A DNA stretch of 64,000 nucleotides from Silene conica (GCA_029255685.2 CM055312.2:80234369-80298368); one strand, 5' to 3'. Numbered from the stretch's first letter, positions 45,601-57,456 are shown. A program made the numbers and translations. The notes: a model not told the origin generated them from the letters alone.

Positions 45601-46435
45601 ACGCAATCAGATTAGGGAGTCAAAAATGAGTGATAAGAATCGGCAGAGAAAAAAAAATGTAGCAGCTCGTAATGTACGATTTACAATGTACAAGAGAAAT
45701 GAATTTCTAATGTTTAAAGCTTTAACACTTTCGCTTAGATGAAAAAATATAGAAAATGAGAATGCCATGACCTCTAAGATAAACCTATTCATTGTATTTG
45801 TACATATTTAGAGAGAAGGGGTTAAATGAAAGAGATTTGCACATTCATAAACTCATGTACGATAGTAAAGTACTCTGTAATACTTAAACAAGAGGGATGA
45901 ACCACTATAGAGAAAGAGCAAGTAGCACACCTTGACAATGGAGATGTAATGACTAACTCGATTCTTTTATGTAGGCCAGCAGCATGGACATGTTCACGTA
46001 AGCAATCAACCTATGAAGATAGTAAATCTGAAGAATTAGGCTAATGCTCTTGGAAAAACACTACAAACTCTCAAAGAAGGAATTTTGGCAGGTACAAACA
46101 AACTATTCATTGCTAAATGAGACATACATGATGGTTTCCTTACCTGCTGCCAGCCTAATCGAGTCAGTGGGGCATCAAAATATTCAGGTTTCATGCACGC
46201 TTTGTAATTCTTGTCAGCTTCTATATTGTGAACTCCTTGTGCATGCCTGACCTAATTAATAATTGTGAAGTCACAAAAATTAGAGCAATACATTATTTGT
46301 AACCAGACAACAGTGATATAATACATCTCGACACCCAGATGTATGAATTTAAAAGGAAGAAAGCACATCACGAACCAGGTGGACAGTTTTGCAGCGGTGC
46401 AGTGGATATATACTTGGGCCATTTGCATGGTCCAT
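42633..46435 (-). CDS. Phosphoglycerate-mutase-like histidine phosphatase, nine coding exons
   Basis: Coding exons on minus are 46435-46376, 46251-46144, 46010-45931, 45461-45299, 44387-44313, 44235-44147, 43283-43164, 43051-43007 and 42738-42633. All junctions are GT-AG and in phase. The product is 281 residues, the usual size of the plant group around At5g64460 and At2g17280 as I recall it. The catalytic RHG-type motif HLVRHAQGVHNI spans the exon 1/2 junction and the second histidine is in AVVTHSGFLF. GGEGYTD, ISSLNCPPIMAAELCREHLG, VHPCDQRR and FGNCELRSMVIVD are other family blocks. The protein is probably a cytosolic phosphatase; its substrate is unknown. No break is visible. An acceptor AACAG/AA just before the ATG points to a 5' UTR intron. 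Confidence 0.9.
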
Positions 46436-47069
46436 TTCTGTTAAAAATGGTTGAAAATGAGTAAGTAAACTTTCAAGGATCAAAAGCCCAAAAGATTATC
46501 GGTTTTCACCAGTGCCATTCCCACTATCTAACATAAGAATAAGGAGAAAAAAACCCTTTAATTGTGAAAAGCAGAAAGATATAGGCCGCGAACTGACAGG
46601 CAAAGTGGCAAACATAATTAAAACGACACAAATCACAAAAACTGAATCCATCTCCGCTTAATTATAAACAACGCTCTTATACTAGATGAATACAAGAAGA
46701 TTCAGGAGTATCAAGACCATTCTAGTGATTCTACATCCAAGCTAGATTTTCAGACAGAAACTACAATGATTAAATGGAATAAAAATGATACATTTGAGGA
46801 AAAGGAATAAAGCCACGCATTTTGAAACGCAAAAATGAAACTGCTTGCATCTTAAACCCAGAAAGGAGCATACAATACATGACTGTATTAAAGCAACGGT
46901 TTAAGGTAAATTCAATCTCAATTGATGGTTAAAATCACCACTAAGTCAGCTTCTCCATGAATTTTCCTCTTAACATCTAAGGGCCAAAATCACGACTTAT
47001 GGCTTAAGTCAGAAAACATGATTCAGCTACTCAAAGGTCAATGAGGCATTAGCCAAAATGCCCCGGTGC

Positions 47070-47255
47070 CCCTTGTAGAAAAGACGCAGCCAGCAAGCCA
47101 TGCTATTATGCAATTTCAATATACTCCGTATATATTTTTTTAGTTCTGTTGTCCTATGTTCTGCGCCTTATAGAAAAGACGCAGCCAGCAACGGACGCTA
47201 TTATGCAATTTCCATATTTTTTTCTCTCTTAGCTCTGTTGTTCTATGTTCTATTT
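47070..47255. repeat. Two-copy tandem repeat, unit about 93 bp
   Basis: TAGAAAAGACGCAGCCAGCA starts near 47077 and 47171, followed in both by GCTATTATGCAATTTC and by TTCTGTTGTCCTATGTTCT-like text. The two units differ by small changes. Confidence 0.8.
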
Positions 47256-47877
47256 TCTGATGTAAGCCATAAATCATGATTATCCCCAATTTTTACTTTC
47301 TTACATGCAAACCCTCTCTAAAATCGAAAAAGGGGATAGAGTGCACAAAATTTTATCTTAAAAATACAAACTTGTTTGCAAAAGCAGTTTGCTTTTTGTC
47401 TATGAAGGACGTGGTTTTGCCATGGGATACAGCTTTATTGCCTCGGCGCATCTTGTGCCTTTGATAACTACGATCATTTATTTATCCTGGCCTCTAACCA
47501 AAAACGAAACTATCATAAACAACATCAGCAAAGCCTTAGACGAACCCTAGGGGAAAGCTGAGGGTGTCCTGCAAACATCCAGTCTCGAACTAGTTTGGAG
47601 GCTACCGAGCTAGTTACGGTACACAAAAAGTTTCCTTGCATAGTATTTGTATCAAGAAAGCCCTTTTTCTAAATTCTAGCTTCAGGGGCTAAACTGAGAA
47701 TAGAACTTTAACTGTAATCACTAGTTAATTGTTGTATAATGTTATTTGGAGTTCTGCACTCAGTTACAGAATATCAATACAAGTGCCTATCCAAGGGTCG
47801 AACTCCACAAGAAACAATTTTGAAGATATAATAAGAGTTTAATGAAGCTAATTATTTTCATGAACTTTTAAATTGGC

Positions 47878-48140
47878 TAATAGGAATATTTGTAATAGTT
47901 GGGCCTCAACCATCACCTTAAGGTTCAAGCTATCATGGTATCAGATCCAGTGTGACCGAAGGTCACGGATTCGAATCCTGGCAACCTTAAAACCCCTCGA
48001 AAACACGAAGTGGAAACCCAGCACACTGTATGGTAGAACCTGTGCAAACTAACCCCTCTTCAACCCCGATAGTCATTTGAGTCAGGGAGCGTAATAGGAA
48101 TATTTATAATAGTTGGGCCTCAACCATCACCTTAAGGTTT
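47878..48140. repeat. tRNA-like SINE remnant between direct repeats
   Basis: TAATAGGAATATTTGTAATA with its continuation to CACCTTAAGGTT (about 48 bp) is repeated near 48091. Between the copies TGGTATCAGATCC and GGATTCGAATCC resemble A and B boxes of a tRNA-derived unit. The repeat is too long for an ordinary target duplication and rather suggests a local duplication. Confidence 0.55.
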
Positions 48141-48509
48141 TGATTGAGATGGTTCAAGCATCATTGGCCATTACTCCTACTTGAATCAAAATATTCAGTA
48201 TACAGTCATCATCAACATAGGCCAATGGGTCCAAGGAAAACCACAACCAGTAGGACGATAGGGGTCAAATGTACGCAGTCTTGATTATATAAACTATTAA
48301 AAGGGTTGTACGAGAGAAGGACGATAAGGGCCAACTGTTGCAACTCCAAACAATAAAAGTATGACAACAAATGAATAAAAAACGAATCAGAATTGAACAG
48401 AGAAAACGACCAACATCATTAATCAGGTAAAGAAGAAACTGTAAAAGAAAACCCAAAAAAGAGAGATGAAAAAAGAGGTTAAGGAGGATAAGGAATGAGA
48501 AACTCACGA

Positions 48510-48720
48510 AGGGTGGGGAGAGAGAGGGAAGAGAAGGTATAATTGAGAAATGATTAGCAGCCAAGAAATAGAGGTGGTGTAAATATGTAATCTTGAACAT
48601 AGATGATACATATAATAAGAGTGGTGGAAATGGATGAATGAAACATGCTCAATTGTGAAAGTGATCGTCATTCTTCCACTTCTTCCAAGCTTCCATTTTG
48701 TTTTCATTATTGCCTCTCAT
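48510..48720 (-). promoter_or_regulatory. Possible 5' UTR exon of the phosphatase gene
   Basis: The minus strand has a CT-rich leader (CTCTTCCCTCTCTCTCCCCA) ending at a strong donor GTGAGTTTCT. This is the pattern of a plant 5' UTR exon. Inferred only. Confidence 0.4.
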
Positions 48721-48786
48721 TTGTCTCTTTCCTTTTTTAAAATACATCATTTTTTTTAGTTAATAACTTGTCTTCCTTGTAACGGT

Positions 48787-49378
48787 TAGGCAGAATACGG
48801 ATCAGATACATGATCCAAAATCATACTTTGGATATTGATCCGAAAATTTAAAATTGTATTATCTATGATCTGATCCGAAATGATTGAAGATCCGAAATTT
48901 ATCCACGATCTGATCCGTTAGATATATTGTCAAAATTGTAATAAAAATGATAATTTTTAAACTTTGGCATCTAAGTCACTTCAGACAGTTCACATAATAT
49001 TAATTTCATTCGAAATACATTACAAAACATAAACCCGCTAAATAACAAAGAAAACTAGCGTCATAGTTCGCCAAAAACAAAGATAAATATCCATATACAT
49101 AACATTCCGAGCATAATAGTCCGTCAAATATCTGATACGGCTCGGATATTAAATGGATATTGGGTATCCGATCTGATATTTGATACCCGATCGATAACTT
49201 TCGAATATCGGATATCCAAATTTTTAAACCTTATATCCGTATCTAATCCGATACCCAAAAATTTCGGAGCCGGGTACTCGAAACGAACCACTTTTCAGAT
49301 CAGATATCCATTATTTCAGATCGGATGCGGATCGGATGTTGAATTAATTCGTATAATCAGATTTTTTGCTCAGCCCTA
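48787..49378. mobile_element. hAT-type MITE rich in GATCCG/ATCCGAA
   Basis: 592 bp between perfect 8-bp duplications GTAACGGT (48779-48786 and 49379-49386). Ends TAGGCAGA...CAGCCCTA. The interior repeats CGGATC, ATCCGAA and GATATC-like words many times. Confidence 0.85.
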
Positions 49379-49386
49379 GTAACGGT

Positions 49387-49505
49387 CACAAGCTTGTGAT
49401 CTCTCACAACCTCCTCCCACTTGCCCCTCCCACTTACCTCTTTATCTAACGTCACAAGCTTGTGACGTATTTTGTCCGTCACAAATGAAAATTTGTGATA
49501 ACTTA
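49387..49505. mobile_element. Short relic of the GTGACGG inverted-repeat MITE family
   Basis: Contains GTCACAAGCTTGTGACG and CCGTCACAAATG, as in the elements at 55215 and 59088. The ends are not clear. Confidence 0.5.
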
Positions 49506-49549
49506 ATGTACATCAACTATACGTAGTTGTTCTCTTCCAATTATGGGCT

Positions 49550-50110
49550 TGAGAACGTATTATTGTTGGCCGTCCCCAAATTTTAAGGTCACTTTACGAG
49601 GAGGTTGAGGGAGAACTCTATCCTCTTGGTTCCCAAATGGTAGCGGGAAGCATCACTTAGGGTGTAAATGGTTGAGAGTGAATCGTAAGTATGAGGATCA
49701 TAGGTTTGGTCTTGTGACATATAGAGATATATATGAATATATGTTTGATAAGTTGACTGAAACACAATTCACTTGGCAACCTTACTTACAAGAGATCATA
49801 CAATATCTTTCCGATATTTGTCATGAGGACGAGGAGGAGTGAATTGTAGAAGCTCATTTGATATGCTTTGAGATTGTCGAGATGCACCTTCCGAATAGGT
49901 GGGTTAGACAATTTGGATGGCATCAGACAATATTGCCCCTTGTAACACCGACCCTTTACTTCATAAGCTAGACAAACATGGTAAGACAAGAGACTTTGAA
50001 ACAAAATTGGGAAAATTTGTTGGTTTGGGGTGGTGGTTTCATGTCACACCATGATCCATATATACATGATATGGTATCGAGAGCGCACTCGCTGGATTGT
50101 TTATCCTCAA
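49550..50110 (+). pseudogene. Plant mobile domain (MAIN-like) fragment
   Basis: The frame reads HLGCKWLRVNRKYEDH, FTWQPYLQEIIQYLSDIC and IVEAHLICFEIVEMHLPN, then VRQFGWHQTI. This is the sequence pattern of the plant mobile domain shared by MAIN-like proteins and some transposon proteins. TGA at 49840 stands where the family has tryptophan, and other stops follow. It is a relic of a captured gene or of a transposon ORF. Confidence 0.65.
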
Positions 50111-50947
50111 AACCGTATTTTAACCAACAACTACCTCCATGAGCATCACTACAATTCAAGTGCAGTTGACTTGGACACTCTTGCGGGTGGTCATTTATAT
50201 ATCTACCATCGAGTGAATGATTTAATGTCAAGTATGTCATCTACATATAATCAAAGCTATTGAAATTTATTACTTGCTTGAAATGCAAAACACTTCACTT
50301 ATATGTTTTGTTAAACTTTTTAATAGCAAATTTAGCAAGCAAATCCGTAGAATTTTGTACGCATTTAAAACTAGTAATCCTATATTTCGGATAATTGTTG
50401 TAAACCTAGTTTGTTTAATAAGTTGGAGAAATCTGTCAAAGATTTTCCTATCTGTTCCGCAGTGCTTTGAAGTATGATGTTATACAAATTTCCACTTTTC
50501 TTTATACACGAGAAATAATTGACTAATAACATTAGGTATGTGAATTCATTTAGGGGTTAATTGATGAGAATTATTCAAACTATAATCGTCCTGGTTAAAA
50601 TAATTCAAACCATTCATTATCCCCGAATAATCTAATTTAATTCATCGTTTAACTTGTCGCTGCCATCATCCCGAACCCATGAAATTCGTAGATTTGTGGT
50701 TGTTGGTGGTGTAGACGGTTTCATAGGTTGGGGTAGTTGTTTTTGAGAGGTTTATTAAAGGTTTCATGGGTCGGGTGATGAGTGAAGTTTGTGTTGAAGG
50801 AGGTGGTGAGTAGATGGTGGCACATGTGAGGTGGCGGTGGCAAGCGATGGTTTGAGTTTGTTGTTATCGATGGAGGCAGTTTGATGGGCATTTAAGAGTT
50901 TGTTTGGTGATTGGCAATTTGATGATGATTATTATTATTATTATTAA
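50111..50947. other. Intergenic, no gene seen
   Basis: Contains an (ATT)n microsatellite at about 50925-50945 and a G/T-rich GGTGGT-type stretch at 50700-50870. Confidence 0.5.
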
Positions 50948-50957
50948 CTATTGTGGT

Positions 50958-51163
50958 AATTGAGTTAAACCTTAAAACTTGCAGAAATGCAGGAGTTGAG
51001 AGGTCTCAGATTCGATTACCAGCTGGGGCGATGACCATTTGGCCACTGCAGCTCCCGAAGGGGTGGCTTACATGGTCCATGTGGCGGTGCAGGAATGCAT
51101 GGGCCCGGGCTCCGGGGGATCAAACCCCTCGTCACCAAAAAAAAAAAAAAAAAAAAAAAAAGC
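50958..51163 (+). mobile_element. tRNA-derived SINE
   Basis: About 206 bp ending in an A run of about 24, bordered by CTATTGTGGT at 50948-50957 and 51164-51173. GATTCGATTACC near 51011 is a B-box-like element. Confidence 0.85.
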
Positions 51164-51537
51164 CTATTGTGGTGTCATGATGAATAATGTTTACTAGTTT
51201 AGTTTTTAGGTTTTAGAATAACTTACAAATAAGAGTATTTTGGTCTTTTAGTAGTTTATTAACTTAATTGACCGGGACTTGAATAAAATGATGATAGAGA
51301 ATAAAATATGGTGGAAATACGGATATATACCACGTAATGTAGGTGATTATTTATAATATATCAAATATAAGGTGGTAATTTGTACAATACTCTAACTACT
51401 AGGTAAATCCTTTATTTTCACAACCCTTTATTTAGAATAAGAGTTTGTATTTTACTGTATCTGAAGTAACACTAACACGGCGGTTGTGTTTAAACTTGTC
51501 TCCCACAATCATCTGTTTAGCAAGTAAAACAACCTTT

Positions 51538-51569
51538 ACAAACAAAACAAAACAAAACAAAACACAACA
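51538..51569 (+). repeat. (AAAAC)n microsatellite in the leader
   Basis: About six AAAAC units lie 35-65 bp before the ATG at 51602, in the likely 5' UTR. Confidence 0.85.
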
Positions 51570-51601
51570 CAAGCAGAGCGATAGACATCCAGATATCACC
51601 C

Positions 51602-52132
51602 ATGTCTCAAACCCTAATTACTCCCTCTCTTCCATCACCAACCATTTTCAATCGCCACACCCCTAAATCACCCTACCTCCCTTCTTTTTCTAAAACCCAT
51701 CCAATTTTCATCTGTTCAAGCTCAAGAAATCCCAGAAAACCCAACAAAAAACTCAGTGATGCAAAACTAGCATCAGATTTTGCTGCTGAAGTTCAAAAGT
51801 TAAACACCCAATTAGAAGAGAAAGAAAATGCCCTAATCAAAACCAAAGAAATGCTTTTCTCTGATTTATGCAACTTTCTATCTTTAAATCCTGATGAATT
51901 CAAGAATAATTGGAAAAAGATGAACCCAGATCAGAAAATGAATTTGGTAAAAGGGTTTGTTTCTAATTGGGGTTTGAATTTTCATCCTTTATCTTCTAAA
52001 TCTGTTAGAGATTTGGTTGAGGAATTTGTGATCAATGATAATGTAGATGAGTTTGAAAATGCTGATTCTACTTCTGGGTTTGGGGATGTTGTTAATTTTC
52101 CTAGATTGAAGAAATTTATCATGGGTGGTTAA
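51602..52132 (+). CDS. Small probable plastid protein, single exon
   Basis: 176 residues with one uninterrupted frame. The N-terminal 45 residues (MSQTLITPSLPSPTIF, few acidic residues, many S/T/P) look like a chloroplast transit peptide. Then a helix with charge alternation (AEVQKLNTQLEEKENALIKT) may form a coiled coil. The compact C-terminal part contains SLNPDEFKNNWKKMNPDQK, KGFVSNWGLNFHPLSSKSVR and LVEEFVIND. I think this belongs to a conserved plant family of unknown function (possibly DUF7026), but the name is from memory. TAA at 52130. The following 150 bp read like a 3' UTR. Confidence 0.8.
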   Translation: MSQTLITPSLPSPTIFNRHTPKSPYLPSFSKTHPIFICSSSRNPRKPNKKLSDAKLASDFAAEVQKLNTQLEEKENALIKTKEMLFSDLCNFLSLNPDEFKNNWKKMNPDQKMNLVKGFVSNWGLNFHPLSSKSVRDLVEEFVINDNVDEFENADSTSGFGDVVNFPRLKKFIMGG

Positions 52133-53231
52133 CTCATTGTAATTAGTGGTAGCGCTATAGTTTTCCGGGTTTCGGTTACGAGGAATGTTCGATTATGTTG
52201 ATCCTTGTTTATCTATGGTTTCTGTTTTCTGCTGATAACCCTGTATATCAATCCTGTATGAATGCATCATTACTGATTAACGCAACGTTGTTTGTTTCAA
52301 TTCATTGGTGGAGAAACTGGTGATATGCTGATATCCGACTTGGGACGTCCTGTTAACCTGTTTGCTAGGTCAATGTCGAATTATTAATACTTGCTTCGGA
52401 ACCAAATCTGATCAACAAGTTTGCTAGGATTTACGTAATTCGCTTGACCTCTTTGTCGTACCAAAGAATTAAACCCCTCGCGCAAGAAAAGTCGCTTCAC
52501 CTGTTTGTCCGAAGGATTGGATTAACTAATAGCATTGAGCTCTAAGCCTCTAACACAACAGTTGAGAGTTTGAGACTTAAGACGGACATAATTAGTTCAG
52601 TTGTTATGATTTTGGAGTAATTATTTTTGATCCCTTGCATCAAGCTTCAAAGCCAGAACTACTAATCCAAAGCCTTGGATTTCGAGTACACTACCTTCAT
52701 ATGTGCGTGACCCGCGTATTCAGTCACAAAATTAGAACCTTGTTCAGACAATTAGCAGACATCAATTTTGAAAATGAACATGATGGTATGATACAAGAAG
52801 CATATTGCAAATTCGGACTATATACGTTCTATCGCTGTTACCCTGCCGTACTATACAGGAGACTTGGATGTAAAGGGTACATCAAGATGGATCATAGATG
52901 GTATTCAGTGACTCTGAGACTGATACCCTGGAGTCAGGACTCGGGACAGTGTAGCGTAAACACGAAGATGAAACAGCTGTTTGGGCATCCTGTTATGTAT
53001 CGTATTCAAAATTATAACTTCCATTCAATTGTCTCAAGTCTCAACTACATCATTAAAACCTAGTAGTGATCAAGTACTGCATCAAATTAAATAGAGGAGC
53101 TAATTATCCTTAATTGTTTGATTGACAATTCATAATCATCTTGATTTGAAAGAAGAGGGCCAAGACTGACAAGTGGCCAACTGATGACTATATTTATATA
53201 TCGTTCCCTGTGATAGGTATATCAGGGCAAG
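52133..53231. other. 3' UTR and intergenic DNA
   Basis: An open stretch at 52635-53063 (142 codons) has no recognisable motif. I do not call it a gene. Confidence 0.5.
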
Positions 53232-53239
53232 TAGTCAAG

Positions 53240-53720
53240 CTAGGCAGTACGGACACTTCTCATAATAAGTCGTACCGTGTCCGACACCGACACTTCACGG
53301 ACACACGCCGGAACGTGTCCAACACCTAAACAGCCATGTCTAACTTTCTACATTTATTTGGGCACGTGTCCGACGCGTGTCCATGGTATTTGAGCCGTGT
53401 CCGTCGCGTGTCCACGATATTTGGTTATCATTTGCGGTCAATGATGTTCTTAAAACCAGAAATGCGTTATCGAAAGAAATTAATTAGAATATTGAATCGT
53501 ACGAGAAATGAAAATAAATTTATTATCGAGGACAAGTTTTATTTTCACTTATTTAAACTTAATATCAAATATTTTTAGGAAAAATAAATAAAACATTTAT
53601 AACTATAAAATGTATATTTTATTAAATTTAAATGTCGTGTCTCGTGTCCTAAATTTCATAGCATGCCGTGTCCCGTGTTCGTGTCGTGTCCGTGTCCGTG
53701 TCCGTTTTGGTGCTACCTAG
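53240..53720. mobile_element. hAT-type MITE with GTGTCC(G) repeats
   Basis: 481 bp, ends CTAGGCAGTAC...GTGCTACCTAG, flanked by TAGTCAAG (53232-53239) and TAGCCAAG (53721-53728), 7 of 8 bases equal. Both sides are full of GTGTCC/GGACAC words in opposite orientation, so the strands can fold back. Confidence 0.8.
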
Positions 53721-53728
53721 TAGCCAAG

Positions 53729-55209
53729 TACTACACATGTGGGTGAATAAGACAAAACAGTGTATTTCTTCATGGGCATTTTAATTTTGTCGTATATACT
53801 CATTTGAGAATTACTTGACCCGTCGCAAACTTGCAACGAATATAACCATCACAAATAAATATTCATGTTTATATAATGTCAAATTTTGGAATTTTCGGTC
53901 TAATTGCAAGTTATTCAATACTCCCTTCTAATCGTACCAAAGGTTACAACTTGCAAGTTATTCAATACTCCTTTCTTAATTGGTTCAGTACACTACTAAG
54001 TTATCGTTATACCAATTTCATATTTACACATTGGTGTGGCACTGAGGAAGTATAAGATTCTTGCACTTGTATGATGGTACTGAGGAAGTATAACATTCTT
54101 GCACTTGTATGAGTTAGTTCATTTGGGCGTGTCCTACATTTCGGATCGGGACAAGTCAGGCTCAATTTCGGCTATACCGGGTTACTTAGATCGGGTCGCT
54201 TTCGAGTATGAGTCATTTTAAGCCGGGTTGTTTTCGGGTTAATAAAAAACTTTATAGTTAATACTTTCACGGTTTTGATTAAGAAATATTATTTTACAAA
54301 TTTATCTTTATTAGGGACGGTTGTAATTAGACACGGCAAACGACCAAACAGGTCAAGGGTCGGGTCCAGGTCGAAATTCGAGTTCGTGATATTATTCGGC
54401 CCTAGTCGGGCCATCAAGTCAACTATTATCAAGTTATTTATAGATAATATTCAATTTGTAGCAATAATTCAGATCGGGTTATACAAGGTTATGTCAAGTT
54501 CAGGTATGGTCTGATAATACTAGGTCGGATCAAGTTCGAATCTTAAGTTTTTGTATCTGATCGAGTCAGTTTTGTCAAGTATAGTTATAACCAATGAAAC
54601 TTTATTTTGATGTATATATTCATTAATATGACTTTCTACTTGTCGATTTGGGCGATTTTGAGCAGTTTCAAGTAATTTTGGATCAGATCAATTATAGTTC
54701 AAGTCTTCTCGGGTCAGGTCATCTCTAGTGGGGTCAACATTGGGTCAGTCAAAATTCAAGTCAGGTCAATTCAGATTTCAAATTATATTCAGGTTTAGTA
54801 TACTTGGGTCATTTCGATTCTAGGGTTAGCTTTATAAATGAAGTCACTTTCGAATTTTGAATATCGGGCTCCTTTCAAGACTCGGGTCACCTTAATGACA
54901 AACGTTCCCTAACAATAAAAACATTAAATATGTTAGTTAATTTGTTAAGTTACTCTATTATGCATGAGTTATGAGTACATTAATAATTCCCAATATTTTC
55001 TTTCTTTTTTTTGCGAACCACTTTAAATCCTGCTCCACGTCTGCCTATATCATCTATCTTACAAATATTTCCAATTTCACAAATGAAGGGCATTAAAATC
55101 ATCACTTTCGTTAGTCGTTAGTCCGTCGAGGCTGATTTGGCTTAACAAATTAATTGTAGGCCTAATCTTAGTGCTCCATCGTTTTTCTTTGCCAGGCCTA
55201 CTTTGTATA
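53729..55209. other. Degenerate GGGTC-rich intergenic DNA
   Basis: From about 54140 to 54900 words such as CGGGTC, GGTCAAG and TCAGGTC recur without fixed spacing. There is no gene and no clear terminal repeat. Confidence 0.45.
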
Positions 55210-55214
55210 ATTAG

Positions 55215-55445
55215 TAAGTCTTGCTTGTGACGGGTCACCATTTGTGACGGGTCACCATTTGTGACGGGTCACTATTTATGACGGATATTTTGTGATATAA
55301 AATGGATACAAAATAAGTTAGTGAAGAAAGGGACCACATGAATAGTGTCAGAGAGAGAGAAAAAATGGGTATTTTGTGAGAAGATCGGTATCCGTCACAA
55401 GCTTGTGACGGATACCGCCGTCACAAATGAGAATTTGTGCTATGT
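55215..55445. mobile_element. MITE with GTGACGG inverted ends
   Basis: About 230 bp. It contains three copies of GTGACGGGTCACCATTT-type text at the left and CCGTCACAAATGAGAATTTG at the right. A second copy in reverse orientation is at 59088-59272; both share GGACCACATGAATA and AAAATGGGTA in the middle. Confidence 0.75.
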
Positions 55446-56031
55446 AATTCTTAATTAGGTTGCTACGCATACAACATGAAGTAAGCGGACTATAAATAAT
55501 ACACTTTTCAGAATTACTTTTTCACATACGAACTTTACTTTTTTCCATAAACTTTTTCATAAATTTTCCGTATCACGCCCTTTATTCTCAACCTAATCAA
55601 TTAACCCTTGTCCCTTACCTGTACTTTACGTAAAAGAATCTAATTATTCTATAAATTTGAAAAATGGATTATAATTTCTCAATTAGTGAAGTAATTTTGT
55701 TAATTATCAATTATTAATATTTCTTGAAACTATTAGGATTTTATCAATTAGTAAAATCAATTTGTGCTTGTTTGTCAATCAACGTTTAGTTGTATCACGA
55801 AAGAATTCTTGGGTCTATGTTATGTGATACGGACTAGAAGATGAAGATGCATGTCGTAATTACAAACTTGAAATGAAATCCAGATTTGGCAAGGATGGTT
55901 TGTGGTGACAACTACTCTACGCTTCTGAAAGTCTTCCCCAACCTTACTATTAATCAAATAGATTAGCCGCAAATTTAATGAAAATAGTTAATATCTTTAT
56001 TTATAAATCTACAAAAGTATCATCCCTCTTA
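55446..56031. other. No gene seen
   Basis: AT-rich intergenic DNA. Confidence 0.5.
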
Positions 56032-56353
56032 GACCATCCCCAAGCAAAAGGTCGATTTAATCGAGTCAATAACGTATTACCCCTTAATCTCACCTTATTG
56101 ACATTGACCCTCTTTTACCCTCCCAAGCAGAAAGTCGATTTAATGGAGTCAATAATATAGTTTTTCTTTTCTTTTTTACCTTTTTCTAATTTGTAACTAA
56201 TGAGAGTGTGCCAATTGGGGAGTCAATTTACTCCACCTTGGGTCACAAATTGACCCTCAATACCATTGGGTCAATACTAATTTACACTTAATTGTAATTA
56301 ACTTGACCCAAGCAAGCAATTGACCTAGCAATTGACCTTGATTGGGGATGGTC
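56032..56353. mobile_element. Tourist-type (PIF/Harbinger) MITE
   Basis: 322 bp between TTA duplications (56029-56031 and 56354-56356). Inverted ends GACCATCCCCAAGC / GATTGGGGATGGTC. Confidence 0.85.
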
Positions 56354-57364
56354 TTAGGAAGCTTAAAACTTCGTCACTCTCATATGCTTAACAGTTAAAC
56401 AATGGTATCACAAATACATCTCGTAACTTGTGTTAATTATGTTGTCGACTTTTCTAATTTGTTAGGAGCCTACCTTCGGTATCATGGGAAGGGTGATCGA
56501 GATCGGTTGGCGATTAAATTAATAGAGTAAGGGGAGTTGAACGCAGGTGTGTTGGTGGAAGTCATTGGTGGTGAAGGGAGAGAAAAATCAACTATATGGA
56601 AAAAATAACGAGGATAAAATTGTAAAAGACGTATGTAAAAGAGTAAAATTCGTATGTGAAAAAACATGTTCCTCTTGAAAAAAGTAAATCATTATAACTT
56701 TCTTATATATTGTAGTAACATTTTTTGAAACTTATCTTTTTATATAGATTTTGCCGAAACTTATCCTAGGGAATTTTATTCTGATTAAACGTTGTTCTCA
56801 TTAAAGCTATGTTTGGTAATCAACGGATTAATTTTAGCATAAATACCTTCTAAAAATAGATTTTAAATGTTTATTGGAAATTTTCACCAACAATTTTAAT
56901 TAGCAGTATTAATTTATTTGTTTGATAAATAACAATTATGAATTTTCTCTGTAATATAAAGTGTAATTAACTATTTTGGAATATGTTAACCAATAGTATA
57001 TATTACTTCGTATAACATAACATATTGATGCTAAATATGGTGTTTCAACATGTTTATCAAACACTCAAAAATATACTAAAATACTAAAAGCTTTGAATAT
57101 ATTAAGTTCACTAATATGTCGTTTATCAAACAATTCCATAATATTTCCGAAAAAAAAAAATTGAATAAGGAGCATTTAGGAATAATATTTACTACATCTA
57201 CGGAGATCAACATTGATTACCTTAAGGCGTTTGTGTCCACCTCGCAACTCTGTAGCACATTTTTAGTTATTTTGATCAATATATGCGACTATTAAAGTAT
57301 TAATGCTACTATACCAACTTCTTATTTAGTTCCCATCAATTTATTCATTACTTATATTATTATA
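56354..57364. other. No gene seen
   Basis: AT-rich intergenic DNA without terminal repeats that I can place. Confidence 0.5.
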
Positions 57365-57456
57365 CTATCCTCCGTTTTTATATAATGTTCTCATTTGTTG
57401 AATATATGAGTGTAGTATTTTAATAAAATGGGTACATTATATAAAAATGGAGGAAG
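57365..57456. mobile_element. Small Stowaway-type MITE
   Basis: 92 bp, CTATCCTCCGTTTTTATATA...TATATAAAAATGGAGGAAG with TA on both sides. The ends pair over about 20 bp. Confidence 0.8.

Larger units (their letters stand above)
46438..48509 (-). other. Probable 5' UTR intron of the phosphatase gene
   Basis: It would run from the donor C/gtgagtttct at 48509 to the acceptor aacag next to the start codon. It carries two repeat blocks described separately and no other gene. Confidence 0.5.

Noticed and set aside
47941..47990. A functional tRNA gene at the TGGTATCAGATCC / GGATTCGAATCC boxes
   Set aside because: I cannot pair acceptor and anticodon stems; it looks like a SINE-type relic.
48265..48707. 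Protein-coding gene on the minus strand
   Set aside because: The frames are poly-aromatic translations of a CT-rich leader; a 5' UTR exon explains the region better.
52635..53063. 142-codon ORF downstream of the small plastid protein
   Set aside because: No recognised motif, no clear start context or splice signals; treated as chance ORF.
54140..54900. Satellite array
   Set aside because: GGGTC-like words recur but without a fixed period, so it is not a tandem satellite.
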